The translations under genes were made by a program, and so were the position numbers. Below the pieces are notes generated by a model. That model was not told the origin of the DNA, ran no database searches, and saw nothing but the letters and a program-made list of their open reading frames with translations. DNA of 63,844 nucleotides from Streptomyces sp. CoH27. Lineage in GTDB: Bacteria; Actinomycetota; Actinomycetes; Streptomycetales; Streptomycetaceae. How positions within the stretch are numbered: position 1 is the first letter of the stretch; the number at the start of each line of letters is the position of its first letter. The DNA lies in the NCBI RefSeq assembly GCF_020181035.1, contig NZ_JAIQYY010000004.1, positions 75,213-139,056 of the forward strand, written 5' to 3'. Of the stretch, positions 44,838 through 52,102 are shown in pieces.

Positions 44838-45347
44838 ATGACGGCCACGCCCCAACTCGGCACCCCTCGGCTCGCCTCTCCCGACCTGCTCCGCTCGGTC
44901 TTCCGCCGGCACGCCGCCGGTGTCGCGGTGATCACCGCGCGCGGCGACTCCGGCCCGGTCGGCTTCACCGCCACCTCGCTCACCTCGGTCTCCGCCGAGC
45001 CCCCGCTGATCTCCTTCGGCATCGGCACGGGTGCCTCCAGCTGGCCGGCGATCGCCGAGGCGGAGCATGTCGGCGTGCACATACTCGGCGAGCACCAGAG
45101 CGAGCTGGCCGGCACCTTCGCCCGCAGCGGCGCCGACCGCTTCGGCGCCCCCACCTCCTGGCGCGAGGGCCCGGAAGGCGTACCGGTGCTCGACGACGTG
45201 CTCGCCTGGCTGGTCTGCCGGATCGTCGGCCGGGTCCCGGCCGGTGATCACCGGATCGTGCTCGCCGAGGTCGTCCTGGGCGACCCCACGGGGGCCGGCC
45301 GCCCGCTCCTGTACCACCAGGGGCGTTTCAACGGCCTGCGGGATTGA
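44838..45347 (+). CDS. flavin reductase-like FMN-binding protein
   Basis: This 169-residue protein has the HpaC/ActVB fold: FRRHAAGVAVITARG, GFTATSLTSVSAEPPLISFGIG (flavin phosphate contact), HILGEHQSELAGTFA with the family loop, and DHRIVLAEVVLGD. It supplies reduced flavin to a partner monooxygenase or acts alone. The Cys-rich leader just upstream suggests a sulfur link, such as a sulfonate monooxygenase system, but no monooxygenase is adjacent. Confidence 0.9.
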   Translation: MTATPQLGTPRLASPDLLRSVFRRHAAGVAVITARGDSGPVGFTATSLTSVSAEPPLISFGIGTGASSWPAIAEAEHVGVHILGEHQSELAGTFARSGADRFGAPTSWREGPEGVPVLDDVLAWLVCRIVGRVPAGDHRIVLAEVVLGDPTGAGRPLLYHQGRFNGLRD

Positions 45348-45564
45348 TCACGCCGGCCTCTCCTGCGAAGGCGTCGAGTTCCGGTTACGCTGCGTTGCGA
45401 AGGTCACAGTTCAAAGCGCTTGCTTAGCGGGCGTGAACTGGGTGTACTGACGAGTAATATTTCGTTCGGAGCGCGCGGACGCCCCGATCGGGATCGGCCG
45501 CTTGAGGCGCCTATGCTGCCTGCAAGAGGCAGCCCGGAAATGACGATGCAGTAGGAGAGCCGGC

Positions 45565-46353
45565 GTGAGCTTGAGGATCGTTGTCACTGTGAAGTACGTG
45601 CCCGACGCCACTGGCGACCGGCACTTCGCCGATGACCTGACCGTCGACCGCGACGACGTGGACGGCCTGCTCTCCGAGCTGGACGAGTACGCGGTCGAGC
45701 AGGCGCTGCAGATCTCGGAGAACTCGGACGACGACGTCGAGGTCACCGTCCTGACCGTGGGCCCCGAGGACGCCAAGGACGCGCTGCGCAAGGCCCTGTC
45801 CATGGGTGCCGACAAGGCCATCCACGTCGAGGACGACGACCTGCACGGCACCGACGCCATCGGCACCTCGCTGGTGCTGGCCAAGGCGATCGAGAAGGCC
45901 GGCTTCGACCTGGTCGTCTCCGGCATGGCCTCCACCGACGGCACCGGCGGTATCGTCCCGGCCCTGGTCGCCGAGCGCCTCGGCGTCCCGCAGGTCACCC
46001 TGCTCTCCCAGGTCTCCGTCGAGGACGGCGTGGTCAAGGGCCGCCGTGACGGTGACGCGGCCTCGGAGCAGCTGGAGGCCTCCCTCCCGGCGGTCGTGTC
46101 CGTGACCGACCAGTCGGGCGAGGCGCGCTACCCGTCCTTCAAGGGCATCATGGCGGCGAAGAAGAAGCCGGTGGAGTCCTGGGACCTGTCCGACCTGGAC
46201 ATTGAGGCCGAGGAGGTCGGCCTGGAGGGTGCGTTCACCAAGGTCGAGGTCGCGAACGAGCGCCCGGCGCGCACGGCCGGCACCATCGTCAAGGACGAGG
46301 GCGAGGGCGGCAAGCAGCTCGCTGAGTTCCTCGCGAGCCAGAAGTTCATCTGA
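45565..46353 (+). CDS. etfB: electron transfer flavoprotein beta subunit
   Basis: This 262-residue protein starts LRIVVTVKYVPDATGDR and has DEYAVEQALQI, TVGPEDAKDALRKALSMGADKAIHV and the ETF beta signature region SGMASTDGTGGIVPALVAE. With etfA it accepts electrons from acyl-CoA dehydrogenases. GTG follows TAGGAGAG. Upstream are an AT-rich TAATAT element near 45453, a LacI-like AAGCGCTT at 45414, and a 7-bp hairpin (GCTGCCT/AGGCAGC, 45515-45533) that may lie in the 5' leader. Confidence 0.96.
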   Translation: MSLRIVVTVKYVPDATGDRHFADDLTVDRDDVDGLLSELDEYAVEQALQISENSDDDVEVTVLTVGPEDAKDALRKALSMGADKAIHVEDDDLHGTDAIGTSLVLAKAIEKAGFDLVVSGMASTDGTGGIVPALVAERLGVPQVTLLSQVSVEDGVVKGRRDGDAASEQLEASLPAVVSVTDQSGEARYPSFKGIMAAKKKPVESWDLSDLDIEAEEVGLEGAFTKVEVANERPARTAGTIVKDEGEGGKQLAEFLASQKFI

Positions 46354-46406
46354 CGGCTCGCCCCCGCTGACCGCCCCTCAACTTCGTTTCGCAGGAGAGC
46401 ATTCCC

Positions 46407-47369
46407 ATGGCTGAAGTCCTCGTCTATGTCGACCACGTGGACGGTGCCGTCCGCAAGCCCACCCTCGAACTGCTGACCCTGGCCCGCCGCATCGGCGAGC
46501 CCGTCGCCGTCGCGCTGGGCAACGGCGCCGCCGACACCGCCGCAGCGCTCGCCGAGCACGGCGCGGTGAAGGTCCTCACCCACGACGCCTCCGAGTACGC
46601 CGAGTACCTGGTCGTGCCGAAGGTGGACGCCCTGCAGGCCGCCTACGACGCCGTCTCCCCGGCCGCCGTCCTCGTTCCCTCCTCCGCCGAGGGCAAGGAG
46701 ATCGCCGCCCGTCTGGCGCTGCGCATCGGCTCCGGCATCATCACCGACGCCGTCGACCTGGAGGCCGGTGACGAGGGCCCGGTGGCCACCCAGTCGGTGT
46801 TCGCCGCGTCCTTCACCACCAAGTCCCGTGTCATCAAGGGCACCCCGGTCATCACGGTCAAGCCGAACTCGGCCGCCGTGGAGGCCGCCCCGGCCGCGGG
46901 TGCGGTCGAGGCGCTCGCCGTGACCTTCTCGGACCAGGCGACCGGCACCAAGGTGACCGCCCGCACCCCGCGCGAGTCGACGGGCCGTCCGGAGCTGACC
47001 GAGGCCGCGATCGTGGTCTCCGGTGGCCGTGGCGTCAACGGCGCCGAGAACTTCTCGATCATCGAGGCGCTGGCCGACTCCCTCGGCGCGGCCGTCGGTG
47101 CCTCGCGCGCCGCGGTGGACGCGGGCTGGTACCCGCACACCAACCAGGTCGGCCAGACCGGTAAGTCGGTCTCGCCGCAGCTGTACATCGCCAACGGCAT
47201 CTCCGGCGCGATCCAGCACCGCGCCGGCATGCAGACCTCCAAGACGATCGTGGCCGTCAACAAGGACGCCGAGGCCCCGATCTTCGAGCTGGTCGACTAC
47301 GGCGTCGTCGGCGACCTCTTCGACGTCGTCCCGCAGCTGACCGAGGAGATCAAGGCCCGCAAGGGCTGA
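46407..47369 (+). CDS. etfA: electron transfer flavoprotein alpha subunit
   Basis: This 320-residue protein has an N-terminal domain ([18 protein letters not shown]) and a C-terminal FAD domain with [52 protein letters not shown] and [18 protein letters not shown], the standard FAD-binding signature. It forms a heterodimer with EtfB and passes electrons to ETF:quinone oxidoreductase. It is 53 bases after etfB, with its own GCAGGAGA ribosome binding site, and is followed by a strong terminator. Confidence 0.97.
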   Translation: MAEVLVYVDHVDGAVRKPTLELLTLARRIGEPVAVALGNGAADTAAALAEHGAVKVLTHDASEYAEYLVVPKVDALQAAYDAVSPAAVLVPSSAEGKEIAARLALRIGSGIITDAVDLEAGDEGPVATQSVFAASFTTKSRVIKGTPVITVKPNSAAVEAAPAAGAVEALAVTFSDQATGTKVTARTPRESTGRPELTEAAIVVSGGRGVNGAENFSIIEALADSLGAAVGASRAAVDAGWYPHTNQVGQTGKSVSPQLYIANGISGAIQHRAGMQTSKTIVAVNKDAEAPIFELVDYGVVGDLFDVVPQLTEEIKARKG

Positions 47370-47385
47370 GCCTCGCCCGGCACAC

Positions 47386-47425
47386 CCGAGGCCCCGGTGA
47401 CCGAAGTCGGACACCGGGGCCTCGG
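47386..47425. terminator. stem-loop terminator after etfA
   Basis: CCGAGGCCCCGGTG pairs with CACCGGGGCCTCGG around a 12-base loop, starting 17 bases after the etfA stop. The 14-bp GC stem is very stable and has no U-tract. Confidence 0.88.
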
Positions 47426-47522
47426 TGCATCCTGGTGAGGATCCCCCAGGGGCCGCCCAGGGTCCGGACGGGGTGTTGACCAGCGGGAACCACCCAGATA
47501 ACTTCATTCTACGGATTGTTGA

Positions 47523-47537
47523 TTCCGTAGAGCGGAA
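47523..47537. promoter_or_regulatory. IclR-type palindrome upstream of the CitE-like aldolase
   Basis: TTCCGTAGAGCGGAA has perfect TTCCG/CGGAA arms. An overlapping inverted repeat, TCTACGGA-N8-TCCGTAGA, extends it to the left (47508-47531). It lies 18 bases before the aldolase start and just upstream of its GGAGG. Palindromes of the TTCC-N-GGAA type are typical of IclR regulators such as AllR in purine and glyoxylate catabolism. Confidence 0.55.
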
Positions 47538-47554
47538 AAATTGGAGGGTGTGGG

Positions 47555-48859
47555 ATGGGTCAGCAGGAGAAGGTGGCGACGAGCCTCGCGGGAGCCGTCA
47601 GCGAGGAGATCAGCGCCTCCCTCGCACCGGTCGACGCGGAGCTGGAGCGCCGCTACCCCGGGGACCCCGGCACCCGGCAGCCCGTCCACACCGTCTACGT
47701 CCCCGGTGACGCCTTCGCCGCCGAGACCATCCGCTCCTGGGGCGACCGGGCTCTCGCCGCCCTCGACGAGCACGCCCCCGACGCCGCCTCCTTCGCAGCC
47801 GTCCTCGGCCTCGCCGACGAACTCGCCGAGCCGGTCTACTCCCGCGTCCGCGCCAAGCTGGAGCGCGAGCCCGTCGAGGATCTGCGCGTCGACTTCGAGG
47901 ACGGCTACGGCCCCCGCCCCGACGCCGAGGAGGACGAGACGGCCGCCCGCGCGGCCCGCCTGATCGCGGAGGCGTACAAGAACGGCACGGCGGCGCCGTA
48001 CATGGGCATCCGCATGAAGTGCATGGAGGCGGCTGTCCGTGACCGGGGCATCCGCACCCTCGACGTGTTCCTCACCGGGCTGATGGAGGCGGGCGGGCTG
48101 CCCGAGGGCCTGGTCCTGACCCTGCCGAAGGTGACGTACCCCGAGCAGGTCGGCGCGTTCGTACGTCTCCTGGAGGCCTTCGAGAAGGCGCACGGGCTGG
48201 CGGCCGGGCGGCTCGGCTTCGAGATCCAGATCGAGACCAGCCAGTCCATCCTCGCCACCGACGGCACCGCGACCGTCGCCCGGATGATCCAGGCCGCCGA
48301 GGGCCGCGCCACCGGCCTGCACTACGGCACCTTCGACTACAGCGCCTGCCTCGGCGTCTCCGCCGCCTACCAGGCCAGCGACCACCCGGCCGCCGACCAC
48401 GCCAAGGCCGTCATGCAGGTCGCGGCGGCAGGCACCGGCGTACGCGTCTCGGACGGCTCCACGAACGTCCTGCCCGTCGGTCCGACCGCCAAGGTCCACG
48501 ACGCCTGGCGGCTGCACTACGGCCTCACCCGCCGTGCCCTCGCCCGTGCCTACTACCAGGGCTGGGACATGCACCCGGGCCACATCCCGACCCGCTACGC
48601 CGCCGTCTTCGCCTTCTACCGCGAGGGCTTCGAGCAGGCCGCCGGCCGTCTCGCCCGCTACGCGAACCGGGCCGGCGGCGACGTGATGGACGAGCCCGCC
48701 ACCGCCAAGGCCCTCAGCGGCTATCTGCTGCGCGGCCTGGACTGCGGCGCCCTCGACATCGCCGAGGTCGCCCGCCTCACCGGCCTGACCCGTGCCGACC
48801 TGGAGGGCTTCGCCGCTCCCCGGCGCGGCGACCTGACCGCCTCGGCCCAGCACAACTGA
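47555..48859 (+). CDS. DUF6986 HpcH/HpaI-CitE-like aldolase/lyase
   Basis: This 434-residue TIM-barrel protein has DLRVDFEDGYGPRPDAEED (Mg-binding Asp and Glu region), PYMGIRMKCMEAAVRDRG, GFEIQIETSQSIL with the second metal Glu, GLHYGTFDYSACLGV and GWDMHPGHIPTRYAA. The layout fits malyl-CoA lyase or CitE-type C-C lyases acting on small keto-acids. Its IclR-like operator and the NCS2 permease with a similar upstream motif point to the purine-ureide-glyoxylate route. That is inference. Confidence 0.85.
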   Translation: MGQQEKVATSLAGAVSEEISASLAPVDAELERRYPGDPGTRQPVHTVYVPGDAFAAETIRSWGDRALAALDEHAPDAASFAAVLGLADELAEPVYSRVRAKLEREPVEDLRVDFEDGYGPRPDAEEDETAARAARLIAEAYKNGTAAPYMGIRMKCMEAAVRDRGIRTLDVFLTGLMEAGGLPEGLVLTLPKVTYPEQVGAFVRLLEAFEKAHGLAAGRLGFEIQIETSQSILATDGTATVARMIQAAEGRATGLHYGTFDYSACLGVSAAYQASDHPAADHAKAVMQVAAAGTGVRVSDGSTNVLPVGPTAKVHDAWRLHYGLTRRALARAYYQGWDMHPGHIPTRYAAVFAFYREGFEQAAGRLARYANRAGGDVMDEPATAKALSGYLLRGLDCGALDIAEVARLTGLTRADLEGFAAPRRGDLTASAQHN

Positions 48860-48928
48860 CAGCGGGCACAGCCCGCTTCACCGCCGCCCCGGCCGCCGCC
48901 GCGGGGCGGCGGCGCGTGGACCGACGGC

Positions 48929-49657
48929 TCAGGAGGGCCCGGGATACGGTTCGAGCCCCGACCCCATGAGCCACCCCTGCTCCGCGAACAGCCGTGTGCC
49001 GAGGGCGCTGAGCCCCGGATCGGCCTGCACCCGGCTGACGAACTCCTCCGGTGTACTACCGAACAGTTTGCGCAACGGGGCGGACTCCAGGAGCAGTTCG
49101 GTGGGCAGGGCGCGCTGTCCCGGATGCCGGCGCGGCGCGCCGCAGCCGTCGCGCAGCACCCCGTGCCGGTTGACGTACGCGTGCACGTCCGAGAGCACCG
49201 CACCGTCCGGCAGTTCGATCCGCACGTGCTGCGCGGGCAGCGCGACCCGCCAGTAGTGGGGCTCGCTCGCGTCGACCACTTCCAGCTGGCGCCGGTCCAG
49301 CCAGATCACGAATAACTCCCTTGAGGAATAAGGTGACTTGACCGGGGAAGCGGAGATGTAACCCGAGAGGCTGACATGCCCGGAGACGCCCACGTCGAGG
49401 CCCGTCACCCGTGTGCGTACCATCGGCACCGGGGCGTCGATCCCGAACGCGGCCATCTTGTACCGCAGATGGCCCGGACAGGCGTTGGAGCCGACGGCGA
49501 GCTCCGGCATCCGGTCGTCGTACACCAGGCGCTCCAGCGGGAGCATCCGGTCGCCGTGCAGCAGCCCGGAGTCGGCGGGCCAGGCGCCGGGATAGGTCAG
49601 CGGATGGTCGCGGGGGGTGTCGGCCAGGCCGAGTTCCGCCAGGGTGCGTCCGGTCAT
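48929..49657 (-). CDS. unknown protein, possibly gamma-glutamylcyclotransferase (GGCT)-like fold
   Basis: This 242-residue soluble protein has ELAVGSNACPGHLRYKM, similar in place and form to the YGSN loop of GGCT/AIG2 proteins. Later it has VIWLDRRQLEVVDASEPHYWRVAL, like the L-D-x-x-E-x-x-Y-x-R segment that carries the GGCT catalytic Glu. The C-terminal third (LLLESAPLRKLFG) is extra. The family is not recognised with certainty. It lies directly downstream of the LacI gene on the same strand, 7 bases away, and is probably co-transcribed. Confidence 0.7.
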   Translation of the reverse strand: MTGRTLAELGLADTPRDHPLTYPGAWPADSGLLHGDRMLPLERLVYDDRMPELAVGSNACPGHLRYKMAAFGIDAPVPMVRTRVTGLDVGVSGHVSLSGYISASPVKSPYSSRELFVIWLDRRQLEVVDASEPHYWRVALPAQHVRIELPDGAVLSDVHAYVNRHGVLRDGCGAPRRHPGQRALPTELLLESAPLRKLFGSTPEEFVSRVQADPGLSALGTRLFAEQGWLMGSGLEPYPGPS

Positions 49658-49664
49658 GCGCGGC

Positions 49665-50714
49665 TCAGTCGGCCGGCGGCAGCTCGCCCGAGCCGCGCGT
49701 GATCAGCCGGGTGGGCAGTTCGATGCGCTCCGGGGTGACGAGGCCGCCGTCCAGCTGACGGAAGAGACGCTCGGCGGCCGTACGGCCGAGGGCGGCCGCG
49801 TCCTGGGCGACGACCGTGACGCCCGGCTGGAGCAGATCGGCGAGCTCGAAGTCGTCGAAGCCGACCAGAGCGACCCGGCGGGAGCGCTCGGCCAGCACCC
49901 GGACCACGGTGACCGTCACCCGGTTGTTGCCCGTGAAGATCGCGGTGACGGGCGCGGGCCCGGCGAGCATCTCCTCCGCCGCCCGGCGCACCCGCTCGGG
50001 GTTCGTCTGCCCGAGGGACATCCAGCTGTCCTCGACCGGTATCCCGGCGTCCTCCATGGCCGCCCGGTAGCCGCGCAGCCGTTCGGCGGCGGTGTGGATG
50101 CGGGGCATGTCGCCGATGAACCCGATCCGGCGGTGGCCGTGGGCGATCAGATGGGCCACGCCGTCCCGGGCCCCGCCGAAGTTGTCCGACAGAACCACGT
50201 CGGCGTCGATCCGCCCGGCCGGACGGTCCACGAACACCGTCGCCACCCCGGCCCTGATCTCCGGTTCCAGATACCGGTGGTCGTCCCCGGCCGGGATCAC
50301 CACCAGCCCGTCCACCCGGCGTGCGCACAGTGCCAGCGCCAGCTCCTGCTCGCGCTCCGGGTCCTCGGCGCTGGAGCCGTTGATCAGCAGGGCGCCATGG
50401 GCCCGGGCCACCTCCTCGACGGCGCGGCTGAGCGGGCCGTAGAACGGGTCGGCGAGGTCCTCCAGCACCAGGCCGATGCTCGCCGTACGGCCCTTGCGCA
50501 GCACCCGGGCGCTGTCGTTGCGGCGGAAGCCCAGCGCGTCGATGGCCTCCTGCACCCGCCGCTCGGTGTCCGGGGTGACGCCCGGTTCGCCGTTGACCAC
50601 CCGGGAGACCGTCTTCAGTCCGACTCCGGCCCGCGCCGCCACGTCCTTCATCGTCGGGCGGTTGCCGTAGCGGTTCCCGGGCAGGCGGTCTGCGGGGCTG
50701 GTGGTGTCGGGCAC
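49665..50714 (-). CDS. LacI-family transcriptional regulator
   Basis: This 349-residue protein has an N-terminal helix-turn-helix MKDVAARAGVGLKTVSRVVNG from residue 22, hinge ARVLRKGRTASIGLV, and a periplasmic-binding-protein-like sugar domain ending ERIELPTRLITRGSGE. The GTG gives a 21-residue leader, and an ATG right at the helix-turn-helix is less likely. A perfect operator lies between it and the divergent ROK kinase gene. The effector is presumably a sugar or sugar phosphate. Confidence 0.92.
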   Translation of the reverse strand: MPDTTSPADRLPGNRYGNRPTMKDVAARAGVGLKTVSRVVNGEPGVTPDTERRVQEAIDALGFRRNDSARVLRKGRTASIGLVLEDLADPFYGPLSRAVEEVARAHGALLINGSSAEDPEREQELALALCARRVDGLVVIPAGDDHRYLEPEIRAGVATVFVDRPAGRIDADVVLSDNFGGARDGVAHLIAHGHRRIGFIGDMPRIHTAAERLRGYRAAMEDAGIPVEDSWMSLGQTNPERVRRAAEEMLAGPAPVTAIFTGNNRVTVTVVRVLAERSRRVALVGFDDFELADLLQPGVTVVAQDAAALGRTAAERLFRQLDGGLVTPERIELPTRLITRGSGELPPAD

Positions 50715-50849
50715 AGTGCGGTGTCCTGTCCTGTCGTCCGGTTTGTCGTATCCGTCCGGTCCGCGCGGTCGGAGCGCCCCTCCGCGCGTACCGAGGGGGT
50801 GCGCCGATCCGGCGTTCGTATGAGGATGTGGCGTCGAGCATAGAGCCTG

Positions 50850-50861
50850 GACAACGTTGTC
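50850..50861. promoter_or_regulatory. LacI-family operator
   Basis: GACAACGTTGTC is a perfect 12-base palindrome with the central CG typical of LacI-family sites. It lies in the 262-base divergent region between the lacI-type and ROK kinase genes, so it can regulate both. Confidence 0.8.
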
Positions 50862-50976
50862 AGATGCGCGAGAGACTGTCCACCGCTCACTGTCGGCCTG
50901 CGCCCCCACCGCTTGACCGGCCTGCTTCGTCTTTGGTCTTTGGTTCTCAAGCTTCAACGGGGAGATTCTGACTCTC

Positions 50977-51927
50977 ATGCACACCGACTTCGTGGCGGCT
51001 CTGGACATCGGTGGCACCAAGATCGCCGGCGCCCTGGTGGACGGCGACGGCCGCATCCTGGCGCGCGCCCAGCGCGGTACGCCCGCCCAGCAGGACGGCG
51101 AAACGGTCATGCGGGCCGTCGAGGAGGTGCTCGCCGACCTCGCCGGCTCGCCGCTGTGGGACCGCGCCGGCGCCCTGGGTATCGGCAGCGCCGGCCCGGT
51201 GGACGCCTCGGCGGGCACCGTCAGCCCGGTGAACGTGCCGGGCTGGCGCGACTTCCCGCTGGTCGAGCGGGTCCGCGCGGCCACCGGCGGCCTTCCCGTC
51301 GAGCTGATCGGCGACGGCGTCGCGATCACCGCGGCCGAGCACTGGCAGGGCGCCGCGCGCGGCCACGACAACGCGCTGTGCATGGTGGTCTCGACGGGCG
51401 TCGGCGGCGGCCTGGTCCTGAACGGGCAGCTGCACCCCGGCCCGACCGGCAACGCCGGGCACATCGGCCACATCAGCGTCGATCTCGACGGCGACCCGTG
51501 CCCGTGCGGTTCGCGCGGTTGCGTGGAGCGGATCGCGAGCGGCCCCAACATCGCCCGCCGCGCCCTGGAACAGGGCTGGCAGCCGGGGCCCGACCGCGAC
51601 ACCTCGGCCGCCGCGGTGGCCGCCGCCGCCCGCGAGGGCGACCCGGTCGCCGTGGCCTCTTTCGAGCGGGCGGCCCAGGCGCTGGCCGCCGGCATCGCGG
51701 CCACCGCGACCCTGGTCGAGATCGACATCGCGGTCATCGGCGGCGGCGTCGGCAAGGCGGGCGACATCCTCTTCACCCCCCTGCGCAAGGCCCTCACCGA
51801 CTACGCGACGCTGTCCTTCGTCCAGCGGCTGACGGTCGTGCCCGCGCAGATGGGTACGGACGCGGGGCTGGTCGGCGCGGCAGCCGCTGCGCTGGCTCTG
51901 CGGCCGGACGCCACGGCGGGGGTCTGA
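50977..51927 (+). CDS. ROK-family sugar kinase (glucokinase-like)
   Basis: This 316-residue protein has the ATP motif LDIGGTKIAGALVDGDG, the ROK substrate motif GHIGHISVDLDG, the zinc motif CPCGSRGCVE and VIGGGVGKAGDILF. These mark a catalytic ROK kinase rather than a NagC-type regulator, since no helix-turn-helix is present. It phosphorylates glucose, galactose-derived or other hexoses. It is divergent from a LacI regulator with a shared operator and convergent with an alpha-galactosidase gene. Confidence 0.93.
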   Translation: MHTDFVAALDIGGTKIAGALVDGDGRILARAQRGTPAQQDGETVMRAVEEVLADLAGSPLWDRAGALGIGSAGPVDASAGTVSPVNVPGWRDFPLVERVRAATGGLPVELIGDGVAITAAEHWQGAARGHDNALCMVVSTGVGGGLVLNGQLHPGPTGNAGHIGHISVDLDGDPCPCGSRGCVERIASGPNIARRALEQGWQPGPDRDTSAAAVAAAAREGDPVAVASFERAAQALAAGIAATATLVEIDIAVIGGGVGKAGDILFTPLRKALTDYATLSFVQRLTVVPAQMGTDAGLVGAAAAALALRPDATAGV

Positions 51928-51994
51928 GCCGCGGGGTGGGTGCACGCCGGCAGGGCGCGGCCACGGTGCCTGGAAGGCCGACGGCAGCAGCTCC

Positions 51995-52075
51995 TTGAGG
52001 GGCGCGGGGCAGCGTTGGACGGCGGCTCCGCCGCGGGGCGCGACCGGCCCCACGCCCCGCAGTCGCGTACGGTCT
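51995..52075. repeat. Streptomyces dispersed intergenic element-like sequence
   Basis: The segment has GAGGGGCGCGGGGCAG, a GGCGGCTCCGCCGC hairpin and GGGGCGCGACCGGCCCCACG. It closely resembles a short GC-rich element very common between Streptomyces genes (typically GGGGCGCGGGGAACTGCGCGA followed by CAGCCCC). It lies between the convergent ROK and alpha-galactosidase genes and probably also acts as a terminator. Confidence 0.6.
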
Positions 52076-52102
52076 CCACCGCCCCGGCGGATGGGCGCCC
52101 CG

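Noticed and set aside
48940..48962. A GGTTCGAGCCCC string resembling a tRNA T-loop
   Set aside because: No matching acceptor or anticodon arms nearby, and it lies at the 3' end of a protein gene.
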